Shown here: positions 9,719 through 20,310 of the stretch, in pieces
How the letters are laid out: each line of letters begins with the position of its first letter
Position numbering within the stretch: the first letter of the stretch is position 1
Source of the DNA: Eunapius fragilis
Taxonomy: Eukaryota > Porifera > Demospongiae > Spongillida > Spongillidae
Direction of reading: 5' to 3'
Length of the DNA stretch: 64,000 nt
Assembly: GCA_963681505.1 (NCBI GenBank)
Contig: OY811971.1
Span: 979,501-1,043,500, forward strand
Made by a program: the position numbers and the translations under genes
Notes under the pieces: model-generated
Told to the model about the DNA's origin: nothing
The model's input: only the letters and a program-made list of their open reading frames with translations
Databases searched by the model: none

Positions 9719-10883
9719 GTTCTTAAAACTAGTTCGTCCGGGACGTGCGAACTTCCAGTTGAGAAACGATTTTTACAAAGATATTTTACGTAGATTGAGC
9801 TTTGGTTTTATGTTACTCTTTTTCTGAGACGTGACTTTTATGCTTCAAAAGTAACGTGCAAACATTGTCAAGTGGAATAGGGAACGTGTGTGTTGTGTTT
9901 GTGTACGTGAATATAAATCCACTATACTATGAAGCAGAAGTGTGTTTTGGGGTATATGTTTTGCTCTCTTTGTTGGTGGCTGAGCATGGATTGAGTCGGG
10001 AGCAAAACTTATGAAGGGCTCTTTGATGATGCACGTAACCTTTTTTCTTTAATTTGTTTCTGATTGAACTGTAGGTGGTTTAAAGTGCATTGAGATGATG
10101 GGTAAATCAATTCAGCACCTTACTCACCCAGCATGCCAAATCCAAAGTTGTATCTTCTCACCCACTTAACTGTGTGCTCCTCTAATAGGTGCATTTCGGG
10201 TGAGATATTTTCATTGGGGAAATTGGTTCATAAAGGAAAGTACATCTATTAAAAGACATTGGTCATAGATGGAGTGGCATGCTCCAAGTCTAGCAAATGT
10301 CCCTTATATTTGTCTGCAACCAGCTGAACATCCATGAGGAGAACAGGATATGGCTGGGCCACATTTTTAAAATAGACAACCACAAGACTTTCAGGTTAGT
10401 AGGCTATATAACGATAACAATTAGTTTCATGTTATTGAAGTATATGTACAATTGTCTGACCTTCAAGTCTTGTGAATGGGGTTGCCCCCAAAGTATTTAT
10501 TCCAATGTTCTGAAGTGCTGCATCAAGACATTTCACAAATGGACCATCATGTGATATCCTTGATGATCTTTTCAATAGTTTACAAATTACTGCTTTATGT
10601 GCTTCAATTGTGGTTTGTTCTGACAGTTCCTGAAGACTTCAAACTATTGAATTGGATTTACTCTAGTTGCAATCTGCAAAACATTTGGCTCTGGGCTTTC
10701 AGACAGCATTCTTTGAATTATGTGTACTCAGTATCCATTTCACATGGAGGAGATAAAGTGTTGCAAACATGTGAGAGGTACGTTCCTGCTGAAATGTTTG
10801 ATCCGTTTTACATGAGTGGCATTAAAGCAGTTCATCACTTTGGAGGGACAAGAAGACATCAGGAACTGCATTTATGCTGTCCG
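9719..10883. other. Unassigned DNA left of transposon X
   Basis: Frames at 10297-10554 and 10476-10964 on the plus strand have no recognisable motif, and the second runs into the terminal repeat of transposon X. Nothing else seen. Confidence 0.3.
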
Positions 10884-11359
10884 AGGGTAATTCTACATCC
10901 TGTGGGCCCATTTATTGACACCTATGTTTCAATTTGGTACACTTGTTCATTTCATGTATCTTAGTATATAGTTTCAATCTATTATAACTTACAAGGTTCG
11001 GTTCATAAACTATAAGGTGTGAAAAGTTAGACCACAAACGTAAACAATGCCCAGTATCTATTTAACCGTTATGGCTATGGCTACAATGGTTTTATAGACT
11101 GTGACAGTCATACTGAGGCTTGAAGTTGGTGCAATGACATGGCCATAGCTCCTACTGGGCTCACACCAAGCAGCATTTTATCGTTTCATTCATTTATATC
11201 TTAAAAGAACAATTTCAAATATTTTTATTTTTAGAGATAATGAAAGTGCGGGTCGTTCTGTACTTGTTTTTGCTATTTCCAGGAGGGGATGAAACTTGGT
11301 TTCATTGCTATACTCTTTTGAACAAAGACTGTCTATCGTGAAGTTATAGTTGCTAATTG
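10884..11359 (+). repeat. Left terminal inverted repeat of transposon X
   Basis: About 476 bases beginning AGGGTAATTCTACATCC, repeated inverted at 23729-24205 with perhaps 88-90% identity by eye. The pair flanks the transposase-like pseudogene X symmetrically (about 420 bp beyond its stop, about 520 bp beyond its start), which is why I read it as a long TIR. No target duplication could be assigned at the outer ends. Confidence 0.6.
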
Positions 11360-11779
11360 GCCTCATACTAATCTTATCATAGCATGTGCATGCCTATATA
11401 AACAATCAAACCGGCCTTTAAAGCTTTATGCATGATTTTCAATACGTTTATAGTACCGACCTTTCAGAGGTGAGTGTAACTGTGATGATCACATTGTACC
11501 CTCATTAAAGGCATGCAGCATGCAATGATTTAGGCATGTGTGTAGTAGTGTCTCTACGCAACTTACATTTTCATACAAGATGAGCGTTTAATCTAATCAA
11601 AGAATTCCAACACAACTATATAAATTCAACAATTTTAGGCTCTTTTAGTTACACGTCTCTTATTGACTATCAAACTGCTGGAGTAGTACTAGAACAAATG
11701 ATTTGGAAATTGATTTAATATAGTGCAATTTTTGTGTGTCTACTATCCTTTTTGACTGAGCAAATCTGGCTTTCAAAGA

Positions 11780-11966
11780 TTATGCATCATCCTCATATTC
11801 TTCATTTGTCACATAACAAAACGACATACTCTTTATTTCTCTTACTGCAAATTCATATAGTTGTTTTGAATTCAGTATGTGATTTTCATATAGGCCTTGA
11901 AGGCTAGCTTTTGTAGCAAGGCGCTTCAATGTACCTGCAATCCCATCTGCACATGTTTTTCCGTGT
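11780..11966 (-). pseudogene. Transposon X transposase, C-terminal fragment
   Basis: Minus-strand frame reading through the Ty3-like element's target site. It starts within the ATSHGK motif, continues CADGIAGTLKRLATKA, and ends in an acidic EEYEDD tail with a stop at 11780-11782. ATSHGK...DGxGGxxKR is a hallmark of a transposase-like family common in cnidarian, sponge and insect genomes, usually listed only as uncharacterised. The coding sequence joins perfectly to 18316 once the retrotransposon and one GTGT are removed. Confidence 0.65.
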
Positions 11967-12149
11967 TGTGATAGAGCGTAGCCCTACCCCTCTAAGTTCA
12001 CTGTTTCAGAACTCTTGATTTTTACCAGTTACTCGTATATTTATACACATTATCAATGCAAGCGTCATAACACCCTCTTGAATATAGGTCACTACCTATT
12101 CAGCTATGCATGAAAGTAAGTTCAGTGCAAGGTTCGTCACCTTGTCACA
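11967..12149 (-). repeat. 3' LTR of the Gmr1-like element
   Basis: 183 bp, TGTGATAGAG...CTTGTCACA. Preceded (in element sense) by a purine tract AGGGAGGTGGAA at 12150-12161, the likely polypurine tract. Confidence 0.9.
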
Positions 12150-12175
12150 TTCCACCTCCCTACTCCGGCAACAAA

Positions 12176-13060
12176 CTAGGTTGTTGCTGCTCTGGACAGA
12201 GTATCCGCATTCATATTCATCTTTCCCGATCTGTGTACCACTTCATATTGGTAGGGCTGGAGCGATAAACTCCAACGACACAGACACAGGTTGCTCTCCT
12301 TTAATCGATCAAGCCATTCCAAAGAGCGATGATCTGTTTGGATCATGAATTTTCTTCCCAATAAGTACACCCGAAATGCGCTGATAGCTAACTTTATAGC
12401 CAAGCACTCCTTCTCCACCGTTGAATAACACTCTTCTCTGCTGTAGTATCCCACCGGGTGCTCCTCCCCATCTTCTCCGATCTGACTTAAAACCGCTCCT
12501 GCTCCCCTGTCTGAAGCATCTGTCTGTAAAATGAATGGCTTTAAGAAGTCTGGACTACTCAGAATAGAACTTCCACATAATCGGTCTTTTAGCTCTTTAA
12601 AAGCATTGTTACATGCCTCACTCCACTGCACTATGTTTGGTGCAGACTTCCGAGTTAAGTCAGTCAACGGTGCTGCCACTGTTGCATAATCCGGGATGAA
12701 TCTCCGGTAGTAGCCGGTTAAGCCCAAGAAGCCTCTCACTTGAGTCTTAGTTTCCAATCTGGCAAACGATTGCACCGCCTCGACCTTGCTTACTTCTGGT
12801 TGGATCACACCGTTTCCAACTACATGTCCCAGGTAGACACATTGCTTCATACCGAACTGACACTTGTCAACCTTAACCGTCAACCCAGCTTCTCCTATAC
12901 GGTTTAGAATCTCCCCCAATTGCTTTAGGTGATCTTCCCAAGTAGTGCTGAAGATGACCAGGTCATCGAGATAAACCGCAGCAAACTCTTGACAACCCTT
13001 TATCAGCTGGTCCATTAGTCTCTGGAACGATGCTGGCGCTCCACTAAGACCGAAGGGCAT
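12176..13060 (-). pseudogene. RT (C-terminal half) and RNase H of the Gmr1-like element
   Basis: The frame opens with MPFGLSGAPASFQRLM, followed by the catalytic YLDD near residue 31, the thumb/connection (YLGHVV, RGFLGLTGYYRRFI), then RNase H with QTDASDRGAGAVLSQ, the Glu helix around EKECLAIKLAISAFRVYL and QTDHRSLEWL. It ends just inside the polypurine tract. Uninterrupted for 294 codons. The hAT at 13064-14091 separates it from the N-terminal RT half, with the insertion directly next to the MPFG codons. Confidence 0.9.
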
Positions 13061-13341
13061 AACCAGGGTTGCCGAAAGTCAGGCCAGGGTCCGGCCTGTG
13101 ACCTGAAGGTCAGGCCAGGCCTCCGGCCCGTGGCCTGAAAGGTCGACCCGAAAGATGCAGTTATTAAATTTCATGTTAAAATTATTAAATATTAATTTAC
13201 AATATATGCATATGAGACATGTAACGTGACGCGCGTGACGTTTATTCATTCTTTAGCGCCGTCACTAGCGCTACGAATATAGCTTCAGGTGACTGTGGTG
13301 GGACTGGTGGCTCCTCTGTAGCAGATATATCTCATAAGCTT

Positions 13342-13545
13342 GTGTCTCCTATAAACCCAGACCGCTGGGTTTATAACACTGATGAGCTTATCAGGTACCC
13401 GCAACGACGCAAACAACCCTCCGTGGTGTGGGCACATTTCAAATTGTACAAATGTCATGAAAAGAGAGGATATGAAGGGTTTACTGACAAAGCTTGGTGC
13501 AACCACTGCCACAAGCCCTTTGTCGAACGACCTATATATACGTAG
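13342..13545 (+). CDS. BED-type zinc finger ORF of the hAT element
   Basis: 67 codons with SVVWAHFKLY, then CNHCHKPF, matching the BED finger pattern (W..F, CxxC, with H-H expected downstream). Hat transposases use this finger to bind DNA. The frame stops shortly after the CxxC pair, so the final His pair is absent or in another frame. Confidence 0.55.
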   Translation: MSPINPDRWVYNTDELIRYPQRRKQPSVVWAHFKLYKCHEKRGYEGFTDKAWCNHCHKPFVERPIYT

Positions 13546-13630
13546 AGAAGTTAAGGATGAGTTTGATGCTTGGCTTTCAGTTCCCGAAACACGACAAGTG
13601 AATGCTACTTCTCCTATAGATCATAGATAG

Positions 13631-13830
13631 TACTATCAATGTATAGATCCGCTTGCATGGTGGAAATTGCACGACTCGTGTTTTCCAAGAATTTCTAAGC
13701 TTGCAAGAAAGTACTAGCTTGGCCTCATCTGCACCATCTGAGCTGGTATTTCTAGAGCCAAGCTTATTCAACAGCGTCAAAGATGGAATCTTCTTCTCCA
13801 GCAGCTGGAGGCGTGCATAATGCTTAAGCA
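13631..13830 (+). pseudogene. hAT C-terminal dimerisation remnant
   Basis: A plus-strand frame reads DPLAWWKLH...FPRISKLARKYL, and after a one-base shift ASSAPSELVF. This is the recognisable start of the hAT C-terminal dimerisation domain (DPLxWWK...P.la.lArkyL....S...E..F). It ends in stops within 60 codons. Confidence 0.6.
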
Positions 13831-14132
13831 CAATGCATGGGTGCTGAACAGTTAGATTAGTTACGTCTGAACCGGTCTCGGCGGTCTGGTTCATCTTCAC
13901 AACTTATTGATGTATGCGGCATATCGTGTGACTGATTAATTCACGTATATAATCTTGAGATAATATTATTTAATAATCTAATTACATCTTTAATAAGTGG
14001 CCTTTCAGGCCGGGTTCCGGCCTGAAGGTCAGGCCAGAAGGTCCGGCCTGAACGGTCGGCCTGAAAGGTCGGCCGGCCTTCGGCAACCCTGGGCATAACC
14101 CTGAACTGAAAAAGCCCTCCTGGAGTGACAAA

Positions 14133-14608
14133 CAGCCCCGGATCCAGCATAGGCTCGGGGGGGGGGCGGCCGCCCCCCCCATTCATACGAAATGCCGCCC
14201 TCTGGGACCAATTGCCGCCCCCCCCGCTCCATTCCCCACGCACTATCACGCGCGCGCGCACAAATATAAATCATCGTACGGCAAGCGCCCCCCCCCCCCC
14301 CCCCCCCCCACTTTTCGTATCGGACCTGAAGCAGACTGCACTCCCCCCCCCCCCCCCCGCGCTTTTCACATCGGGCCTAAAACGGACAGCACCCCCCCCC
14401 CCCCCCTCCGCTTTTCACATCGGGCCTAAAACGGACAGCACCCCCCCCCCCCCCCCCCCCCCCGCTTTTGGATCGGGCCTAAAACGGACAGCACCCCCCC
14501 CCCCCCGCTTTTCGTATCCGCCCCTGGCTTCGCATGTATTCATTGTCAATGTGCCGCCCCTCCAGTAAAACCGCCCCCCCCCTTAGCCAAATCCTGGATC
14601 CGGGGCTG
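14133..14608. mobile_element. hAT MITE with poly-C minisatellite
   Basis: The termini are CAGCCCCGGATCCAG and its complement, with an 8-bp target duplication GTGACAAA at 14125-14132 and 14609-14616. The body has about four tandem units of roughly 50 bases, each a C-run followed by GCTTTTCACATCGGGCCTAA, plus a G/C inverted pair near 14156-14180. There is no coding capacity. It is inserted in the RT gene only 34 bp from the other hAT. Confidence 0.85.
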
Positions 14609-14655
14609 GTGACAAACGCTGTCTTGTGGCGATCCTGAACAGCCACTGGCATCTG

Positions 14656-15150
14656 TCAATAACCCTTCGTAAGGTCCAACGTTGAAATGAACCTGGCTTT
14701 GCCCAATCGATCAATTAGCTCGTCTACTCTGGGCATCGGGTATGCTTCCACCTCCGTCACTGCATTCAATCGTCTGTAGTCTATGCACATTCTCAGACTT
14801 CCATCTTTCTTTTTCACCATCACGATCGGTGAAGACCACTCACTTGCTGACGGTTCAATTATTCCGCTTTCCTCCATCTCCTTCAGCTCCTTAGCTACAT
14901 CTTCTCTGTAGGCATGAGGTAGCCGATATGCCGGCAACCGAACTGGCCTTGCATCACCCGTCTATAGATGATGCTCCCGCATGTTCGTCCGCCCTGGCTT
15001 CTTGCTGAAAACCTTGTGTTTCCCCAACAATGTCAGAAATTGTTTTCGCTTCACCTCATCTAGCTGTTCTCCAAAAGTATATGTAGGTTCTCGTACCTCC
15101 TTATCCCAGAATTGTACATCTGAGTCTTCTTCCATCACCACCTCTTCCAT
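14656..15150 (-). pseudogene. RT N-terminal half of the Gmr1-like element
   Basis: The frame carries the acidic linker, LPAYRLPHAYRE, then SGIIEPSASEWSSPIVMVKKKDG, MCIDYRRLN and FISTLDLTKGY with the first catalytic Asp. It follows the integrase C-terminus directly, confirming the IN-RT order. An in-frame TAG at 14962-14964 interrupts it. Confidence 0.85.
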
Positions 15151-16186
15151 GTAGTTACTCCATCTGGTTTCCTCACCTGAAACGCTTTCAACATGTTGAC
15201 ATGGAACACTCTCCGCCTTTTCCTGCGGTCGTGCATGTCAATTTGATATGTCACCTTGCCCTCTCGCTTCACCACTAAGTAGGGTCCTTGCCACTGTGCT
15301 AAGAGTTTGTCTGTTGTTGGTAACAACACCAGTACAGGATCTCCCACCTCAAACTGCCGAACTCTTGCCCCCTGATCGTACCAGTGTTTCTGCTTTTCTT
15401 GGGCCATCTCCGAGTTCTCCTTCACCAGGTCAGCCATCGCCTTCAGCCTTTCTTGCGTCTCCAATACAAAACTCAGAACTGTCTCATCACTTCTTGCTCC
15501 TGCCTCCCACGTTTCTTTTAGGACATCCAGGGGTCCTCTTACATCTCGACCATAAAGTAATTCAAATGGAGAAAACCCTGTCAAGGATTGTGGCACTTCT
15601 CTATATGCGAACAGGAGATAGGGTATCATTCGATCCCAATCCTTTCCACCATCTGTCACTGTTTTCCTTAACATCTCCTTCAAGGTCTTATTAAAACGTT
15701 CCACCAAGCCATCTGTCTGGGGGTGGTAGGGACTTGTCCGAATTGGATGGACATGCAGCAATCGATACAGTTCAGCTAGCAACTGAGATGTGAAATTGCT
15801 ACCCTGATCTGTAAGAATGTCCCGAGGTACTCCCACTCGTGCAAACACTTTGATCAATTCCTCCGCGATGTGTTCGGCATCGATGCTTCGAAGAGGAATC
15901 GCTTCCGGGTATCGTGTGGCATAATCGCATATGACCAGAACATAGCGATTTCCCGACTTGCTCCTGGGTAAAGGTCCCACAATATCCATCGCTATCCGAC
16001 TGAACGGTTCTGAAATGATCGGTAGCGTGCTTTACTCACCCTATGCTGGGAAGTTTTCTGGCATGTAGGGCAGCTCCTACAAAATTCTTCAACATCCTTG
16101 AAGACTCCTGGCCAGTAGAACCTCCTCAGTAAACGTTGCCTGATCTTTTCACTTCCGAGATGTCCCGAAATAGGAATCTCGTGCAT
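15135..16186 (-). pseudogene. Integrase of the Gmr1-like element
   Basis: The HHCC zinc domain (HEIPISGHLG ... CRSCPTCQ) is encoded at 15992-16186. After a frameshift near 15990 the catalytic core follows, with MDIVGPLP (Asp), LTDQGSNF (Asp) and YHPQTDGLVERFNKTL (Glu), then a C-terminal GEVTYQIDM/RVFHVNMLK region of the gypsy type. All DDE residues are present. Position upstream of RT is the unusual point. Confidence 0.9.
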
Positions 16187-16351
16187 GTGCCAGCTTCAGT
16201 ACGGTCCTTCTGCATTTCTCTGGCAATATTAACTGTTCAATCTCCCTTTCTACTCCGCATCCTGCTGGTGTCCATGCACCGTCTGTACAACAGGCCTCCT
16301 CTCTTGAAAAACATACTCTCCGTTTCCTCTGACTCGGCTACTTCCCTAGCT

Positions 16352-16900
16352 CTAGTCAGCGATATGTCCTGCTCCTGGAGTCTTCATCTCCTCCATTGTA
16401 ATATCTGGTACTCGAGGTTCCAAAGTTCCATCGTCATCCAACGTTGCCTTCTGATGGGAAGCCACCAACTGCTCCGCCTTCTGCCTGTGAGCTGAAGCCA
16501 ACCCATGATCTGCATCTGCGGGTGGTGAATCCTCGTTTAGCACCTTGGACCGTACACCTGACTGTACTTCTTTTCCCCTTCTAAAAATCTCTTCTTCCAG
16601 TTCTTGTCTAGCCCTTGCTCTTGTTACTACTACCATTCCATCACCACCTGCAACTTTATCAGTGATGTTTCTCGGAACACTCCTTCCAAGCAGATTACTC
16701 AACTGCTTAACATCCGTCCCCAGTAAGACATCAACAGGTAAAGTATCCGCCACGGCCGCCTCTACTCGAATCGGGGTGCCATCCACTTCCATCCTGTTAT
16801 CTGCTAATGGGTACAGTTCAGTATCACCGTGCGCACATCGTACGGACACCATTTTCCCTCCCAACATTCTCTCCTGCGGTACCCATCGCTTTTTAACCAT
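16352..16900 (-). pseudogene. Aspartic protease region and linker of the Gmr1-like element
   Basis: The frame starts just downstream of where the protease active site should be and shows the beta strands and the VDVLLGTDV flap-like motif of retropepsins (near residue 58). The codons of the active-site triad itself are disrupted by a small deletion near 16905, which shifts the frame relative to gag. A long charged linker follows towards the integrase. Confidence 0.65.
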
Positions 16901-18022
16901 GGTTCGGGAGCAACCTGTCCAGCAATATATTCTTCACCTTCTGGCTTTCCACCGATCCAGAACGGTTCAGACTTGTATCTTTTACTTTCTGACATCTTTG
17001 CTCCTGGAAGAGTAAAGCTCTTTTTTTCTGGACGACTCCATGACATGTGCCCTACTTTTCCGCAATGGTAGCAGCGCATTGTTCTCTCTTTCTCTTTTCC
17101 GGACTGCTGCGAAGCCGAAAGCCTTTTGCGACACTCCTCCGTCGAGTGCCCTATTAGACCGCAGAAACCGCATTTTCGCAACGGCACCTCCTGCGTCGAC
17201 TTCTTTCGCGGATCTTGTGTTAAGATCTTCTCCTGTCCTGGCTCCTGCAATCGCGCCTGTTCATATTCGTCGGCAAATTCACCTGCTGCAACGCAGGTCT
17301 TTGGACTACGCTCCATAACGCGAAGTTTCTTTTCGGTATTCCCCAAAGTCTTGTAGAATTGTTCCTTGCCGACAATTTCTTGCAAGTCCTCCTTAGACGT
17401 GCAGCCCTTTAGCCATTTCCGTTGTAGTTCCATCAACTTAACGGCCAGTTCTCTATTCGTCTCTCCGTCGCTCCGAACTGTAGATCGGAACCGTCTGCGA
17501 TACGCTTCCTCATTAATATCGTACCGGACTAGAATAGCATTCTTGATTGCTTCGTAGCTAGTCATCTGCATCCACTGTTGGAAGAGCGGCAAACGCCAGC
17601 TGAGCCTTTCCTGTTAGCTGAGGTGCCAAGTAATGAGGCCAACGTTCCTTGTCCATGATCCTCTCAAAAGTGATAAGATATGCCTCGATATCATCCTTTT
17701 CCGAGAGAGGGACCAATTTAATGCTCAGCTCGGGTTTTCCGCGCCCGATTCCTTCCTCGTCTTTGGGTCTCTCTACTAGCCTGACTAGTATCTCCATTCG
17801 CCTCTGCATTTCCTCCTCTCTGGCATCTCTTTCTCCCTGAAGCCGTCTTCGCTCCGTTATCCATTCTTGCTCACGAACAGCCCTTTCTTCTTCTCGCATA
17901 CGCCTTTCAGCCGCTATCTCCTCTTCTCTCCTCTTTCTATCGTCCGCCAACGCCTTTAACGCTGACTCAAGTGCTTCTGCCATATCTGATCCTTTGTAGC
18001 TCCTTCCTGAGCGTGTTGTCAT
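16804..18022 (-). pseudogene. gag of the Gmr1-like element
   Basis: The first frame (17558-18022) has an N-terminal Arg/Glu-rich coiled coil then a retroviral-gag/SCAN-like start (DDIEAYLITFERIM). After a shift near 17575 the second frame (to 16804) completes the capsid helices and gives two zinc knuckles, CGFCGLIGHSTEEC and CYHCGKVGHMSWSR. In the second knuckle the last Cys is replaced by Arg. Confidence 0.8.
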
Positions 18023-18104
18023 CCACCGTATAAGGATGATCAGGCCAGCCGTTCCCCTTTGACTGACGCCGTAGTACAGTCGGGCAGACTTTCCCGACGA
18101 TCAG

Positions 18105-18122
18105 ATCCCGCTTCTGACACCA
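18105..18122 (-). other. Primer binding site, tRNA-Leu type
   Basis: TGGTGTCAGAAGCGGGAT (minus strand) lies two bases from the 5' LTR. Its complement matches the 3' end of a tRNA-Leu (acceptor GTCAGxA class, ending ACACCA). The same site, with one or two changes, is used by both other Ty3 elements in the window. Confidence 0.75.
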
Positions 18123-18124
18123 AA

Positions 18125-18311
18125 TGTGATAGAGCGTAGCCCTATACCCCTCTAAGTTCACTGTTTCAGAACTCTTAATTTTTACCAGTTACTCGTATAT
18201 TTATACACAGTATCAATGCAAGCGTCATAACACCCTCTTGAATATAGGTCACTCTACCTATTCAGCTATGCATGAAAGTAAGTTCAGCGCAAGGTTCGTC
18301 ACCTTGTCACA
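18125..18311 (-). repeat. 5' LTR of the Gmr1-like element
   Basis: 187 bp, TGTGATAG...TTGTCACA, followed by the second GTGT target copy at 18312-18315. Confidence 0.9.
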
Positions 18312-18433
18312 GTGTGAAGTTGCAAAGAAGTGCCACTCTGCCTGTACACCAAAATCTTCCATGTGATAGCACAGATTGATAAAGTTTTTTGTATTTTATT
18401 ATTGAGCAGCACATCCATAAGACACATAGATTA
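18312..18433 (-). pseudogene. Transposon X transposase, internal fragment
   Basis: Encodes the stretch leading into ATSHGK: NLCYHMEDFGVQAEWHFF, preceded by a YGCAAQ-like region (family: FSDG.A.QYKN) that contains two consecutive stops. It lies between the Helitron B insertion (18434) and the Ty3-like insertion. Confidence 0.65.
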
Positions 18434-19666
18434 TCAGGACCTACGTTAGTAGGTCCTATGTAGGATTTGAAGTGTGATGAATACGATTAGCAAAACACAA
18501 GATTCCACTATTGCCGTTGCACCGTAGAATCAGTTGGACTTTAGCGAGCGTATTTGGATACAGCCAACAATTACCTACAATGTAATAAAACTGCCGACGC
18601 TTAGAAAGCTCAGACAACAGAGATAACGCTCTCTCGTTCCCACACTCGAACCTGAAAAAAAGTTTCTCCATCTTCTTCCGGATCTGATAAGATAAGATTT
18701 GCTCGGATAAGAGGTTTATTGCATTGCATCTTTGTCACGATTGAAGTATAATGTTAGCCGTTATGCGGAAGCACTAGAACCAACAAGTTAGAAACTTATT
18801 GTCGAGTTAGATTTGTTTTATTATGTTAGTAACGAGAGTTATGCTTGACACAAATTTCAATCTCTAGCAAACTTAGTTTTGTTAGTATAGACCACAACAG
18901 ATTTTATCAGCCTTTGGAAGACATAAAAGTGGGCGGGAACGTGTGGTTGAACACGTTCTATATTTCATATAGTGCGCTATTACAGTTTTTGTCACGGTTG
19001 TACGGTGTACCAAAAGCTTGACGTGCCTGGTTTGTTTTCTTTAAAATGCCGTCACGTCGCTCGCGAAGAGAAATGAATCGCTCAAAGAAGATCGCAAAGT
19101 TAAATGATGGCTGTTGTGTTGGCGAGTCGCAAAGATATTGAGGAGCGTGACAGTTTTCAAGAAGCGCATGAAAAAAAGAAGACTTGCGACAGGAAACACT
19201 ACAAAGCCGATCCTGAGAGTTAGAAGGATAGCATGAAGGCCCTATGCATGTGAGCAGATCAAACGGTCTTACGATAGAGTATGATTCTAAGGTTGCCCAA
19301 TACATGCCTCAATATGCATATATACTTCCTCCTTCGTTTGTTTTCATGCATAAAAATGTGTGAAACAAGATATAAAAATTTAATTAAAATAAAATTGGTG
19401 ATGTAGGATTTGTAGACAGCAATTGAGTAAAAAGTAAGGAAACAAGGAATTACGGATATTAGGCATTCATTTAATTATAAATATTACAGACCTACATTAT
19501 TTAGCAAATCTACCTCCTTGAAATTCTGTGCTAAATGTAGGTATGTAATATTTATAATTAAATGAATGCCTAATATCCGTAATTCCTTGTTTCCTTACTT
19601 TTTACTCAATTGCTGTCTACAAATCCTACATCACCAATTTTATTTTAATTAAATTTTTATATCTTG
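18434..19666 (+). mobile_element. Helitron B, internally deleted copy
   Basis: Starts TC (18434) after A and ends CTTG (19666) before T. Just inside the 5' end is a perfect hairpin AGGACCTAC-GTTA-GTAGGTCCT. The last 300 bp form a foldback whose arms (about 19366-19490 and 19535-19666) carry GAGTAAAAAGTAAGGAAACAAGG. Excising it with no target duplication rejoins pseudogene X in frame, so the insertion point is certain. Both ends match Helitron B' (42889-47605); the copy lacks the counterpart of about 43405-46818. Confidence 0.8.
19046..19232 (+). pseudogene. Start of the Helitron tandem-repeat protein, truncated
   Basis: Begins MPSRRSRREMNRSKKIAKLND, a stereotyped N-terminus also found in Helitron B' (there without its ATG). 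A stop at 19139-19141 follows, and similarity continues in another frame to the first YKADPES unit, where another stop falls. About 30 residues remain translatable. Confidence 0.6.
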
Positions 19667-20310
19667 TCTTACTAGGCTTTCGTTCAAATGTAGCTGTTAA
19701 AAATTCTACCAGTTTTCTCTGAAACTGATGCACTGCAACTGTATCATGTTTTGTGCATTCTGATATGACTAAATAGCACTTGCTTAAAATATTTCCACTT
19801 CCATCTCTGTAGTAGCATACAAATGGGTGAATTGTTGTCTGCACCTTATTCCAATGAAACGCTTGAACAGCATCCTGGCACACACAGTTGTAATCTTGAC
19901 AAAAACTAAACATTTATTAGGTCCGAGATTTATCTTAGCTTCATTAACAGAATTTGCTTGCATATGGGCTATAAAATCATGGTATTGAAGCTTTTTAACT
20001 GCCGCACAAATGTTTCAATACATTCCTCCACTGGTTGAGTAACCGTCTCCATGGTTGAGCGATCTGTAGATGTCCATTGTTTGTACTCTATATAATCAAC
20101 CATTTTTTCTTCCGTGATATCTTGCAGTTTCTGATTAAAAACTGCTACACCAGGACATTGCTTACACTTGCTTAAATAGCAGTTGATGCTTGGAGAGTTA
20201 CATTGTATTGCAGCAAGACAATGTCTGTAGTGTAGAAAAGCACCATCACTAAGCGTGGCTATCTTACTGCCTATGAACATTAGCTGAAAGGATGCCCTTT
20301 TCATCTACAG
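19667..20310 (-). pseudogene. Transposon X transposase, central fragment
   Basis: Two frames. The first (19969-20304) has CNSPSINCYLSKCKQCPG, a Cys cluster, and YKQWTSTDRSTMET. The second (to 19667) has QDAVQAFHWNKVQTTIHPFV, LVISECTKHDTVAV and FERKPSK. These are successive blocks of one family; the block HDFIAHMQANS lies between them in a third frame. At least two frameshifts. ISEC replaces the usual ISDC, changing a residue I suspect is catalytic. Confidence 0.65.

Larger units (their letters stand above)
13064..14091 (+). mobile_element. Deleted hAT transposon inside the RT
   Basis: The termini are CAGGGTTGCCGAA and its complement, and an exact 8-bp target duplication GGCATAAC occurs at 13056-13063 and 14092-14099, the hAT hallmark. 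Subterminal regions hold many GGCCTGAAAGGTC-type motifs in both orientations, probable transposase-binding sites. Length is 1028 bp. It encodes a BED-type zinc finger and a degraded hAT dimerisation region, while the catalytic middle is missing, so it is an internal-deletion derivative. Confidence 0.85.
11967..18311 (-). mobile_element. Ty3-like LTR retrotransposon with integrase before RT (Gmr1-like order)
   Basis: The LTRs are 183 and 187 bp, starting TGTGA and ending TCACA, with target duplication GTGT at 11963-11966 and 18312-18315. On the minus strand the order is gag, protease, integrase, reverse transcriptase, RNase H. The domains are Ty3/gypsy type, but integrase precedes RT as in Ty1/copia elements. 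That order is known for the Gmr1 group of gypsy-like elements. The two LTRs differ by about three substitutions and two 2-base indels, so the insertion is not recent. It sits in the ATSHGK codons of pseudogene X and carries two hAT insertions. Several frameshifts and a stop make it inactive. Confidence 0.9.

Noticed and set aside
10476-10964. 162-codon plus-strand ORF as a host gene
   Set aside because: Its end lies in the TIR of transposon X and no motif was found.
11360-11779. A separate gene between the left TIR and the X stop codon
   Set aside because: Only stop-rich AT DNA; best explained as the 3' region of transposon X.
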